Source: Candidatus Poribacteria bacterium (GTDB lineage: Bacteria; Poribacteria; WGA-4E; WGA-3G). Taken from it: a DNA stretch of 64,000 nt. The notes below the pieces were generated by a model. That model made no database searches, was not told the origin of the DNA, and saw only the letters and a program-made list of their open reading frames with translations. The stretch is taken from positions 1 to 64,000 of the forward strand of contig JAPPBX010000043.1 of the NCBI GenBank assembly GCA_026702755.1, in the 5' to 3' direction. Of this stretch, positions 25,208 through 33,371 are shown in pieces; the stretch's first letter is position 1; each line of letters opens with the position of its first letter. A program made the position numbers and the translations under genes.

Positions 25208-25242
25208 GTCTGAATCGCGGATTATCACGAAGGACGCGGATT
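25208..25242 (+). repeat. GAATCGCGGATT repeat copy
   Basis: GTCTGAATCGCGGATTATCACGAAGGACGCGGATT, a shortened copy of the dispersed repeat. Confidence 0.7.
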
Positions 25243-25377
25243 GAAGAGGGTATTCTATCGCCAAGGTTCATCTTTTAATCCGTAAGTGAGTTGTGTGAGA
25301 ATCAACCTCTTGATTTCCAGACTTTTCGGCCTGAAATTGTGTCATACACCTATTTCAAACCTACATAGTATTCATTT

Positions 25378-25713
25378 TCATCTCAGTAATGTAGCCACCG
25401 TTTGCCCATTTTTCTCCATCATGTGGCTGATGGCTTGCCTGTGGCTGATGGCTTGAATTGCGGGTTGAGGGATTATAGGTTGGACTTCTCGAATGGCATC
25501 CCAATCAATCACCGCTGTCCACAACTTTTCTTCTTCTGAATAGTGAACAATCCCCTCAACCTCAAGCTCTTCGCTATAGATGATAAGGGATTGTCCCTCT
25601 CGCAGCACAATTCCGTGACGTTCGAGATCTTCTATTGTACCAACGCAGCTCAGTCGCACCCTGCCTTTTACATCTGCGTTGTGGAAGTCTGCGAAAACTC
25701 TGACTTTATTCAT
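25378..25713 (-). CDS. Hypothetical protein of 111 residues
   Basis: A small soluble protein with an even, credible composition. It starts MNKVRVFADFHNADVKGRVR and has GTIEDLERHGIVLREGQSL near the centre and EGIVHYSEEEKLWTAVIDW after it. I recall similar short proteins in cyanobacteria and other Uma2-rich genomes, but no function. The end carries a short duplication (QAISH twice), copied at DNA level as an 18-base direct repeat near 25422-25457. GGGAGAC precedes the start. It lies between the FRG/TPR pair and the TIR protein. Confidence 0.65.
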   Translation of the reverse strand: MNKVRVFADFHNADVKGRVRLSCVGTIEDLERHGIVLREGQSLIIYSEELEVEGIVHYSEEEKLWTAVIDWDAIREVQPIIPQPAIQAISHRQAISHMMEKNGQTVATLLR

Positions 25714-25811
25714 CTTCTTTGTCTCCCAAGATTTGGAACTGTCGGTGTAAGCAGTTTACTAACTTGTTTGGGTGTGAGTCCTAATCAAGTTATCTGCTAA
25801 GAAAACAATTT

Positions 25812-25862
25812 CGCAATAAGTAGTTTCGGGCTTGGTTAAATTCGTTTTAACCACTTATTGCG
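25812..25862 (-). terminator. Large hairpin after the TIR/TPR gene
   Basis: CGCAATAAGT (25812-25821) pairs with ACTTATTGCG (25853-25862), with a further GGTTAAA/TTTAACC arm pair inside. In the minus direction it follows the TIR gene stop by about 20 bases and is followed by AAATTGTTTTC. Probable transcription end. Confidence 0.55.
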
Positions 25863-25884
25863 TTTAAATTTTGGTTTATGTTGG

Positions 25885-27822
25885 CTATTCTGCATGGCGT
25901 CTCAACAGAAAAGCATCTTTACGGTTTTTACGTGCAATCATATTGGAAGGATTTAGACGAATACATTTATCAAAATCTGCTATAGCACGCTCATACATCT
26001 CTTTTCTACTATAAGCTACACCTCGTGTATTATAGGCACTGCTATAATGAGGGTCTATTTTAATCGCCTTACTACAATCTGCTATAGCATGGTCATACAT
26101 CCCTTTTTCACTGTAAGCAAATCCGCGATTGCTATACGGAAAAGGATCATTAAGGCCTATTTCAATCGCCCTACTACAATCTGCTATAGCATGGTCATAC
26201 ATCTCTGTTTTAGTGTAAGTATTACCTCTATTAGCGTAGGCTGGAGCATGATTAGGGTCTATTTTAATCGCCTTACTACAATCTGCTATAGCATGGTCAT
26301 ACTCACCTTTGTAACCATAAGCAACGCCACGATTAACATAAGGATCGGTATAATCAGGAGAAATTCTGATTGCTGTATTGCATGCTGCTATAGCACGGTC
26401 ATACTCGCCTTTTGCACTATAAGCAGTAGCAAGATTGTTATAGGCTTTAGCATGATTCGGATTTATTTCAATGGCTTTATTATGCTCCGCTATAGCACGG
26501 TCATACTCGCCTTTTGCACTGTAAGCAGCACCACGGTTATTGTAAAATACAGGACAATCAGGCGATATTTCAATTGCTTTGCTATAATCTGCTATAGCAC
26601 GGTTATACTCACCTTTCATTTGAAAGGCACATCCGCGATTGTTATAGACTTCAGCATTATTCAGGCTGAGTTCGATTACACGCGAGTAGACTTTTAACGC
26701 TTCGTCTATTTGATCCAACATCATCATGAAGTTACCCCGATGGAATGCTAAGAAAGCAAGTGTTTCTATTTCCTCGGGTGTTACACTCGGTGAGGGCTTT
26801 GCTTGAGATCGCATTTCGTTTACAACTTTTCGGATGCCCTCTACCACACTCATCCATCCTTTGCTCTCAGGGTTCCATTCGCTAATATCGTAAATTGGTT
26901 TGCCTTTTTCAGGAAGAACTTCAAAACCCCTGAGTTGATGATTGAGCCAATCACAATGCTCAAGGATAATTGGAATAATCCTTATTTCTTGGTTTAATGC
27001 TTCTGCTAATTCCTTGTTGCAGTTTTTAGAGGCAAGACTTGCAGCAGAGACAAGGTAGAGAAGTAGATCCGAATCAGCAACCTTTTCGAGAATATCTTCC
27101 TGAAGTGCTCCATCTCCAGGCGTGAGTTGACCATCATCCCATGTTACTAGTTCGTTATTCTGCTCCATTACGCCGAGACATTTTCGTAATTCGTTCTTCG
27201 CCTCTATATTTTCGTGTGAATAGGTAATGAATCCTTTTAGTGGTTTGTCGTTTGCATTTTCATGATATCTCTTCTTGCTAACACCTTCTTGACCTATAGG
27301 TGTTTTAGAGTCCCCAGTGTTTACATTTTGATCGTGTTCATAGTTAAACGATTTTTCTTTACCACTCTCAGGATTAGGAACATTGTTGTCATCGGACGAT
27401 GTTTTTTGCGATGCGGTACTTGATAACTTTTTTATTAAAGCTTCATAGACTTCTTCAATAGATATCAAACGTAGATCAAGATACCCGACTGTGGGAGGAA
27501 TGCCCGGAATTTCTGTATCGTCAAGACGGACGGGAAGGATATACTCACGGTTTTCTTGAAATGCCCTTGCCTGAGCAAGTTGGCGTTCATGGGTTGTCCA
27601 CAACTTTTGTTCGTAGTATTTAGACAAGAACATCACACAATAGTGAGCTTGGTCTTTGTAAACTGATGACAAGTAGTCATACAGGTTTTTGCCCCACAGA
27701 TTTGCTAGCTCATTCTCATCATAAAAGCACGAATAGCCGTTCATTTTAAGAAGATCTGCTAACTCTTTGGCATGCTTTCTATCTTCTCCTGCAAATGATA
27801 ATACTACATCGTATTCTTGCAT
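25885..27822 (-). CDS. Double TIR-domain protein with eight C-terminal TPRs, candidate defence effector
   Basis: The 645-residue protein opens with a TIR domain (about 2-125): YDVVLSFAGEDRKHAKELA, FYDENELANLWG, and KLWTTHERQLAQA with the Glu expected for NAD-cleaving TIRs. After a polar linker (about 140-195) comes a second TIR-like domain (about 197-340): LKGFITYSHENIEAKNEL, WDDGQLTPGDGALQEDI, SDLLLYLVSAASLASKNCNK. Residues about 360-640 form eight TPRs. Bacterial TIR proteins commonly degrade NAD+ to abort phage infection, with repeats as sensors. It has its own consensus promoter (27928-27956) and sits with FRG and restriction-modification genes. The role is inferred. Confidence 0.85.
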   Translation of the reverse strand: MQEYDVVLSFAGEDRKHAKELADLLKMNGYSCFYDENELANLWGKNLYDYLSSVYKDQAHYCVMFLSKYYEQKLWTTHERQLAQARAFQENREYILPVRLDDTEIPGIPPTVGYLDLRLISIEEVYEALIKKLSSTASQKTSSDDNNVPNPESGKEKSFNYEHDQNVNTGDSKTPIGQEGVSKKRYHENANDKPLKGFITYSHENIEAKNELRKCLGVMEQNNELVTWDDGQLTPGDGALQEDILEKVADSDLLLYLVSAASLASKNCNKELAEALNQEIRIIPIILEHCDWLNHQLRGFEVLPEKGKPIYDISEWNPESKGWMSVVEGIRKVVNEMRSQAKPSPSVTPEEIETLAFLAFHRGNFMMMLDQIDEALKVYSRVIELSLNNAEVYNNRGCAFQMKGEYNRAIADYSKAIEISPDCPVFYNNRGAAYSAKGEYDRAIAEHNKAIEINPNHAKAYNNLATAYSAKGEYDRAIAACNTAIRISPDYTDPYVNRGVAYGYKGEYDHAIADCSKAIKIDPNHAPAYANRGNTYTKTEMYDHAIADCSRAIEIGLNDPFPYSNRGFAYSEKGMYDHAIADCSKAIKIDPHYSSAYNTRGVAYSRKEMYERAIADFDKCIRLNPSNMIARKNRKDAFLLRRHAE

Positions 27823-27927
27823 TTTTGCTACCTCTTAAATCCTTGCAAACTGGATTTCCACACAATCCGAGATTCAGACACTTTATTCTGTTTCTTACTC
27901 CTACAATGTGTCTTTCCTACATGTTAA

Positions 27928-27956
27928 ATCATACCATGTTCATGCTGGTTTGTCAA
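27928..27956 (-). promoter_or_regulatory. Consensus promoter for the TIR/TPR gene
   Basis: TTGACA (27951-27956), a 17-base spacer and TATGAT (27928-27933) on the minus strand, about 105 bases before the start codon. Confidence 0.75.
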
Positions 27957-27973
27957 TTTCAATTTTGCGAAAC

Positions 27974-28009
27974 TGTCTGAATCGCGGATTACGCAGATTT
28001 CGCGGATTA
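27974..28009 (+). repeat. GAATCGCGGATT repeat copy
   Basis: CTGTCTGAATCGCGGATTACGCAGATTTCGCGGATTATT lies just upstream of the TIR gene promoter and faces the inverted copy at 28115. Confidence 0.7.
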
Positions 28010-28114
28010 TTGCCTTTGGTATCGGCAAGTTGTTTTCCCGAATGATAGAGCGTTTTTCTATGTCAATGTTTGATGTTTTTCTTTCGATGCGCTTCCGGTG
28101 ACAGAAACCCTTAA

Positions 28115-28160
28115 AATCCGCGTTAATCCGTGTCATCCGCGTAATCCGCGATTCAGACAC
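28115..28160 (-). repeat. GAATCGCGGATT repeat copy, inverted
   Basis: This copy reads in the opposite direction to the one at 27974, so the two flank a 105-base unit as inverted repeats. Confidence 0.7.
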
Positions 28161-28225
28161 TCCCCTCCACAATCGCAATCTCATCTTCCGTTAAATTATA
28201 CAATTCATAGACCAGTTTATCAATC

Positions 28226-31200
28226 TCATTTTGAAGATTTTGCCCTCGATAGACGGAAATTTACCTGCTCAATTAAGGCGTTTCTGATATCTTCCAGTCT
28301 GTCTTGAAAACCAAAATAGTCTGCAACTATGTCATCTATGAGCAAATGTTCATCTGTGTAAATCTCCTTTGAAACAGGCAACGGTTCTCTATCTTTAAGT
28401 ATCTCAAATACCTGCTTTGCTTCGCGCTCAAAGTCAAAATTAAAATCTATGGGTAACATTTTCATATCTGTTGCTTCTGCTTTCAACAATCCGCCCCCAA
28501 GATTTTTCCGACCAGTAATTTCCCTGAACAACCAGACAAAAGAAGAATTTAGGTAAACCCACAAACAATAGTGCGTCTCTGAATTCCAAAGGTCTTCCGG
28601 CAGATACAATTCTACATGACTATATGAAAATGCCCGACACGAGTTGAAAGTACAGTAATGACGTGCGCCCACACCTCGGGGCATAACTAATGCCGGTATT
28701 TTTTCCATTCTCTTGCTTGCTAACGCGGGTTTTATCCTTTTGTCGGCAGAAGCAGCAATAAATTGCGCACTTTTGACAATAACTGGCAAATCAGAATTAT
28801 CAGCACTCAATTGGCTTAAAGGAAAATTCAATCCTTGCCCAAAAGAAATCTTGTCACTTACATTTTTACGTGCTTCTGATCTCATCTTTGACAGTATTTC
28901 TCTATAAAATTCGGGCATTGAGAAGATGTGCCCCCACTTCATCAATTGGCTTGATTTTATTACCTTGTTGTCACTAATAATCAGGTTAGCATCAACAACG
29001 CCATACTCTATATCTTCCACTGCTTCTCTAACAAAAAGAGTGATAATAGTGTTTATGTTCTGACTTTTACTATCGGAGAAAAATTTGCTACTACTATCAA
29101 TAATTTTCAAAAAGGAAAATCTGTTGACAGAGAATTGTTGGAACTTGTGTCCATAATCGGTATTGAGCCAAGCGTTTTGCGTGATAAAGCATCCATTCCC
29201 AGATTCATTCAAAAATTTGGACGAACGGGCGTAAAAATAGATTAGCAGATCGCTGCCGCGAGGCAGCGCGTCTTGCCAATCAGAAACGACTTGTTTTCCA
29301 TAGGCTATTTTCTGTTCATCCGATAGTAAGCTGTTCCTGGACTCAACATACGGCGGATTGCCAATTACCACATCAAATCCGTCTGTGATTCCGAACATCC
29401 ATTCTGAATCAAACCAATCGGCAGAGGCGTTTTGGTCATAGATATCCCATTTAGCGATCTTTTCAGCATCATCTGCTGGCATGCCGAAATGCTTTAGTTC
29501 GGTTGCCAATTCTGCTCGCAATTCTCCGTCCTTAATCTTGCATGTGCGTTTGCGTTGACGGGTGGTGGCGTGGAAATGCTGCTCACGGTTGTCGCGCAGT
29601 GCCTTTTCCAAATTTTGTGCTGTGTTGCTCGTCAACGTTCCTTGTGCCTTGAGCCCAATCAGTGTGTTTGCGGCGATAAAACGCGTCTCCAAATTTGGCA
29701 AGGGTTTGATACCGAAGTTATCTGCGTTCTGCTCGGGCTCCTGCTCAATTGCGAGGGAGATAAAGAAGCGGAGTTTGGCGATTTGGCACGCTACAGACTG
29801 GATGTCTACACCGAAGATGCTGTTTTGGATGAGGTATAACTTGCGTCCAAAGTCTGAATCTCGGTAGCGTTTGAAGGTTTCGTCAATTTCAACGAGTTCT
29901 TCACGGCGTGCTTCGTCGTCTTGTGTATCAAAAGCGACTTCTGCACGTTGGACGGCGCGTTCCTTCTGTAATTTTTCCCATCGGTTGTTATCTGGGTCAA
30001 GTCGGCGGAGTGCGAGCGTCAGTTTGTGGAGCATTCCCATCGGGAACGCACCGGAACCGACTGCGGGATCCAGGACCTTGAGTTCGGAAATTGCTCGGAC
30101 GATTGCGTCCGTTTCGACATCATCAAACCATTCGTTGGCATCGTCGAAGGCTTGGGCATAGTCGAGGAGATAGTGTAACCGTTCATCCCACAGTTTTGCG
30201 TCTCCATCGGTTGGGTCGCATTTTTGGGATAACGTGGCGACCAATGCTTCTTCCACCATGTAGTCAACGATAGCCCGTGGGGTGTAGTAGGATCCGGTCT
30301 GTTTACGCACCGTTGCACCGGTTTCGGGGTTGTAGGCAGCGAGTAGATTTTCAAACACTCTGCCGAGCAGTTCGGGATCCAAAGCCACTTCTTGCTCTAT
30401 CGGTGTGTTCTCCTCGACAGTGAATTTGTAGTGTTCAAGTAGCGGGATGAGTCCTTGCTGCGCATCAAAAAAAAGGCGGTTAGGGATGGATAACTTGTGG
30501 TACTGATTATCAGAGAAACAGTCTATTCGGTAACTCGCTTCACCCGTTGCTTCCCAACTATCGAGGCAATCGAACAATCCGCCGTTGATGAAGGGTGTTT
30601 TGCCGAACAGTTCCAATAGTCTATCGGGGTCGCGCATCTGATCTTTATAACGATAGCGTGAGAAATCGCGATTTGTGGCGTAGCCAACGGTGCTGAACTT
30701 TCGTTTATCTATTTCGGTGTTGAGTGTGGCGAAAAAGAGGTTTTGTAGCACGGCACGATAGTAGGCATCGCCGTTATCAAAGTCATCCTCTTTGAGTAGG
30801 TCTTGGATCTGTGTTTTGTTGAATAACGCATCTGTCACCAATCGTTTTTCCTTGATAAACCAGATAAAGAGCAGGCGTGTGATGAGGCGTATCACATGCT
30901 CCTCCGGTTGTAAGGTGCGGTTTTCGTCTGTCGGGAATGTTGCTGTCTCTATTGCCCATTCATACCACGCGAAAAGTTTTCGATAGAACTGCTTATTGAG
31001 TTCTTCGGTGTCCAACTTGGCGAGCCATGCAGCCAGCAGTCCGTCGAAGTTTTTCGGTTTTCTGTTGTCGTCTATCCATTGGACGCATGCCTCAAGTGAG
31101 AGTTCGGAGAGGATGTCGAGATGTGCGCGATGGGGGTTGTTCAGGCGGATGTCTTTGATGAGGGTGACTTGTCCGAGTACATCGCGGTCTTCATCAGTTT

Positions 31201-31666
31201 TGTCTGGACGGCGGTCGGCAAATGCGACCGTCAAACGATTCCGGGCGCGAAATAGGATCACAGTGGGTGCGAACAGACGTTTGTTAATTTCTCTTGTGAA
31301 TTCGGCGTATTTGGTTCGGGAGTAGGTGTTATCTTTTAGTTCAACTGCACAGAACAGGAAACTTTTTATGTTTCCTTTGTCGAAAGCATCTGACTCGAAG
31401 AGTTTTTGCTGAATATCGTCAGTGATTTCATCACTTGTGAACTGGAACACGAGTTTCACAGATTCGGCGTGTTTGCGGAATTCTTGTTCGGTCTTGGTGT
31501 TCGGGTTCAGTGGTGGGAATTCTTCAAAAAAGTCCTGGACGGTGCCGGAGAGTTCAAGCGTGCGTTCACTGCGGTAGCCTATCGTTGCTAAGAGGTCTTT
31601 TGCTTTTTCTAAGAAATCACCGGTTGGGATTGCTGATAGTACGGATTTGATTGCCACTTGGTTCAT
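28226..31666 (-). CDS. Eco57I-like N6-adenine DNA methyltransferase (type IIG/ISP-like restriction-modification protein)
   Basis: The 1146-residue product has a conserved N-terminal region (with FCAVELKDNTYSRTKYAEF near 105, a possible but unproven E-x-K nuclease site). A methyltransferase core follows: GSYYTPRAIVDYMVEEAL near 458, SAM motif VLDPAVGSGAFPMGMLH near 530 and catalytic NPPY near 770. The C-terminal region (HYCTFNSCRAFSYSHVELYL, LGGGLLKAEATDMKMLPI) is like target-recognition domains of the TaqI/Eco57I group. It probably methylates adenine in a specific DNA site. A PLD-SNF2 helicase lies 1.7 kb upstream with toxin-antitoxin genes between. Confidence 0.9.
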   Translation of the reverse strand: MNQVAIKSVLSAIPTGDFLEKAKDLLATIGYRSERTLELSGTVQDFFEEFPPLNPNTKTEQEFRKHAESVKLVFQFTSDEITDDIQQKLFESDAFDKGNIKSFLFCAVELKDNTYSRTKYAEFTREINKRLFAPTVILFRARNRLTVAFADRRPDKTDEDRDVLGQVTLIKDIRLNNPHRAHLDILSELSLEACVQWIDDNRKPKNFDGLLAAWLAKLDTEELNKQFYRKLFAWYEWAIETATFPTDENRTLQPEEHVIRLITRLLFIWFIKEKRLVTDALFNKTQIQDLLKEDDFDNGDAYYRAVLQNLFFATLNTEIDKRKFSTVGYATNRDFSRYRYKDQMRDPDRLLELFGKTPFINGGLFDCLDSWEATGEASYRIDCFSDNQYHKLSIPNRLFFDAQQGLIPLLEHYKFTVEENTPIEQEVALDPELLGRVFENLLAAYNPETGATVRKQTGSYYTPRAIVDYMVEEALVATLSQKCDPTDGDAKLWDERLHYLLDYAQAFDDANEWFDDVETDAIVRAISELKVLDPAVGSGAFPMGMLHKLTLALRRLDPDNNRWEKLQKERAVQRAEVAFDTQDDEARREELVEIDETFKRYRDSDFGRKLYLIQNSIFGVDIQSVACQIAKLRFFISLAIEQEPEQNADNFGIKPLPNLETRFIAANTLIGLKAQGTLTSNTAQNLEKALRDNREQHFHATTRQRKRTCKIKDGELRAELATELKHFGMPADDAEKIAKWDIYDQNASADWFDSEWMFGITDGFDVVIGNPPYVESRNSLLSDEQKIAYGKQVVSDWQDALPRGSDLLIYFYARSSKFLNESGNGCFITQNAWLNTDYGHKFQQFSVNRFSFLKIIDSSSKFFSDSKSQNINTIITLFVREAVEDIEYGVVDANLIISDNKVIKSSQLMKWGHIFSMPEFYREILSKMRSEARKNVSDKISFGQGLNFPLSQLSADNSDLPVIVKSAQFIAASADKRIKPALASKRMEKIPALVMPRGVGARHYCTFNSCRAFSYSHVELYLPEDLWNSETHYCLWVYLNSSFVWLFREITGRKNLGGGLLKAEATDMKMLPIDFNFDFEREAKQVFEILKDREPLPVSKEIYTDEHLLIDDIVADYFGFQDRLEDIRNALIEQVNFRLSRAKSSK

Positions 31667-31690
31667 TATGGTGTGTTCCTACGCGACTAT

Positions 31691-31721
31691 AAAAAATGGG
31701 GTGGCAGTGTGTGCCAGCCCC
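31691..31721 (-). terminator. Rho-independent terminator after the toxin-antitoxin pair
   Basis: On the minus strand GGGGCTGGCA pairs with TGCCACCCC (31698-31721, one bulge) followed by ATTTTTTAT. It lies between the antitoxin stop (31790) and the methyltransferase start (31666). Confidence 0.7.
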
Positions 31722-31789
31722 TGTTATTTTCAAATGTTTCTGGATAATTTCTAACGATTCTTGCTGTTTTATTCGATCATGGGTCCCAA

Positions 31790-32014
31790 CTATGAAAATA
31801 GAGAAAATAGATGGCTAATACGGTGCCGGAGCCGGCGCAAAAAGGTGTTAGTACGCTTCGGTTGATCATCAGAAACTTCAGTGCTATTCTCTGTTTCAGG
31901 TGTGTCTTCAGTACGCAAAGTTTCCCACCGCTTTCGCGCCAGTGTTGAGACTTCCTCCGACATGCCTCGTTCTTTAAGATAATCATCAAAGCTGCTACCA
32001 CGGTACTTATTCAT
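31790..32014 (-). CDS. Putative antitoxin of the HigB-type toxin, lacking a recognisable helix-turn-helix
   Basis: The 74-residue product starts MNKYRGSSFDDYLKERGMSE, as in many XRE-type antitoxins next to HigB-like toxins. After about residue 28 it becomes polar, then basic (PKRTNTFLRRLRHR), and lacks the usual DNA-binding helix pair. GGAAGGAG precedes ATG 32014, which overlaps the toxin stop by 8 bases, giving translational coupling. It may be a shortened antitoxin that neutralises without repressing. Confidence 0.65.
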   Translation of the reverse strand: MNKYRGSSFDDYLKERGMSEEVSTLARKRWETLRTEDTPETENSTEVSDDQPKRTNTFLRRLRHRISHLFSLFS

Positions 32015-32387
32015 GTGATCCGCTCCTTCCTCTCCAGAGTTCACTTCGTTTTCGCGCCAGACGCAAATCTCTCTGTGGTGTTTTTTGAGATTTTTTAATA
32101 AAACCGTGCAGAAGGATTATCTCGCCGGCTTCAACAGTAAACAAAACCCGCGCAATACGTTTTCCTTTGCTGATACGGGTACGGATTTCCCACAGATTTT
32201 CTTCACCCTGTAACTTTTTGACGAGACGCGTGCGTGCCACTAAAGGCCAATGTTCAGCTACGATTGTTATGTCTGCATCAATTATCCTTTCGTCTCTTGT
32301 TCCAAGCCCTTCCAACCATTCCCGGACCGGTTCATTTCCCTGGTCCGTGCGAAAGAAGACGACGCGAAGTTGTGATGTTACGTTCAT
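32007..32387 (-). CDS. RelE/HigB-type (Gp49-like) toxin
   Basis: The 126-residue product matches the phage-derived Gp49/HigB-like RNase toxin family: RVVFFRTDQGNEPVREWLEG near the start, DADITIVAEHWPL, LVKKLQGEENLWEIRTRI and ARVLFTVEAGEIILLHGFIKKSQKTP. The conserved Lys/Arg residues and the HGFIKKSQKTP end are complete, so it looks active. These toxins cut mRNA on the ribosome. The toxin precedes its antitoxin, the higBA order. A promoter lies at 32421-32450. Confidence 0.85.
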   Translation of the reverse strand: MNVTSQLRVVFFRTDQGNEPVREWLEGLGTRDERIIDADITIVAEHWPLVARTRLVKKLQGEENLWEIRTRISKGKRIARVLFTVEAGEIILLHGFIKKSQKTPQRDLRLARKRSELWRGRSGSHE

Positions 32388-32420
32388 AAGAAAATAAAAC
32401 GTTATTGATTACCCGAAGAA

Positions 32421-32450
32421 ATTATATCACAAATTGAAGTATCGCGTCAA
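32421..32450 (-). promoter_or_regulatory. Promoter for the toxin-antitoxin operon
   Basis: TTGACG (32445-32450), an 18-base spacer and TATAAT (32421-32426) on the minus strand, about 34 bases before the toxin start. Confidence 0.65.
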
Positions 32451-32494
32451 AAGAAATTCATATCTGTTTTTGTGTGAGCTGGACGATTGTATGT

Positions 32495-32541
32495 TGTCTG
32501 AATCGCGGATTAGCACGGATTTACCGGATTTCGCGGATTAT
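32495..32541 (+). repeat. GAATCGCGGATT repeat copy
   Basis: GTTGTCTGAATCGCGGATTAGCACGGATTTACCGGATTTCGCGG, between the toxin promoter and the HTH gene. Confidence 0.7.
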
Positions 32542-32556
32542 TCATCTTGTTCATAA

Positions 32557-32973
32557 TTACCCTTCCTCTGTTGAAACGCGGTGTTCATCAAGTTTCGGAT
32601 TGGAGGTTGCTAACTCAAGTGAGGCAACTGAAGAATCTTCAGTAGTATCTTCACGGTGTAGACTTGTAGTTGACAGTGGTGCAATTGATAGCTGACACCC
32701 AAGTGCGTTAAGAACGGTGCTAAGCGTGTCAATTTTTGGTGTTTTCGTGCTGTCTGACACTTCCGATAGGAGGTGTGGTTCAATATCTATTTTCTTGGCG
32801 AGTGTAGAAATTCCGCCCTTTGCTTCAACGACATACTGAAGTGCCAACTGAATTATGGCGAGATTCTCGTGGACCTGATATTCTTCTATGACTGCATCGA
32901 GAAAATCTCCCACACTTTCTTCTTCCGCGAGTTGTTCAATGAGGAAAGCATGCCATGTTCCGTAAATTTTCAT
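32557..32973 (-). CDS. HigA-like helix-turn-helix regulator (addiction-module antidote type)
   Basis: The 138-residue product has a central region like putative addiction-module antidotes: AIIQLALQYVVEAKGGISTL then KKIDIEPHLLSEVSDSTKTP (an XRE-type helix-turn-helix) and IDTLSTVLNALGCQLSIAPL. The last 35 residues are polar and acidic. ATG 32973 follows AAAGGAGAGG; a strong promoter lies at 32997-33025. No cognate toxin is adjacent in the usual place. It could regulate the toxin pair downstream or the restriction genes. Confidence 0.7.
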   Translation of the reverse strand: MKIYGTWHAFLIEQLAEEESVGDFLDAVIEEYQVHENLAIIQLALQYVVEAKGGISTLAKKIDIEPHLLSEVSDSTKTPKIDTLSTVLNALGCQLSIAPLSTTSLHREDTTEDSSVASLELATSNPKLDEHRVSTEEG

Positions 32974-32996
32974 CTTTTGTGCCTCTCCTTTGAAAT

Positions 32997-33025
32997 ATGA
33001 TACCATGCCCATTATAAAAAGTCAA
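32997..33025 (-). promoter_or_regulatory. Promoter for the HigA-like gene
   Basis: TTGACT (33020-33025), a 17-base spacer and TATCAT (32997-33002) on the minus strand, 24 bases before the start codon. Confidence 0.65.
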
Positions 33026-33097
33026 GATTGTCGTGAGTATGGAGCAGGGGTATTTAACTTTAAGAAACTATCGGTTTCGCGCCTTTTTCGACAATCC

Positions 33098-33119
33098 GGT
33101 GCGGTTAGGAAACCGCACC
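33098..33119. repeat. GGTGCGGTT hairpin repeat, copy 2
   Basis: GGTGCGGTT-AGGA-AACCGCACC. The gap 33026-33371 holds this copy, the one at 33333, and CCCCTACGGGG-like strings near 33180 and 33225; no gene is visible. Confidence 0.8.
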
Positions 33120-33332
33120 ATAGGTGTCAATTTAGCGATTTTTCGAGGTGTTTTGTGGCAGTTTTAACAGATGCCGCCCCTACGGGGCTTTATCTTTTTT
33201 CATTCCCATTTCTACACAGATACCATCCCTACGGGATTCAAGAGGTTTTTGATGTCTTCAAGGTTTCTGTGTAAAACTCGGTTCGGTTAGATGAAGATTA
33301 AGAATTTAATCGGGTAATTTTTACCGATGCCC

Positions 33333-33354
33333 GGTGCGGTTAGGAAACCGCACC
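33333..33354. repeat. GGTGCGGTT hairpin repeat, copy 3
   Basis: Identical stem and loop to the copy at 33098, 17 bases before the helicase stop. Confidence 0.8.
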
Positions 33355-33371
33355 TACTGGGGATGGACTAA

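Noticed and set aside
26047-26697. 216-residue plus-strand frame with regular repeats
   Set aside because: It is the antisense of the TPR array in the TIR protein.
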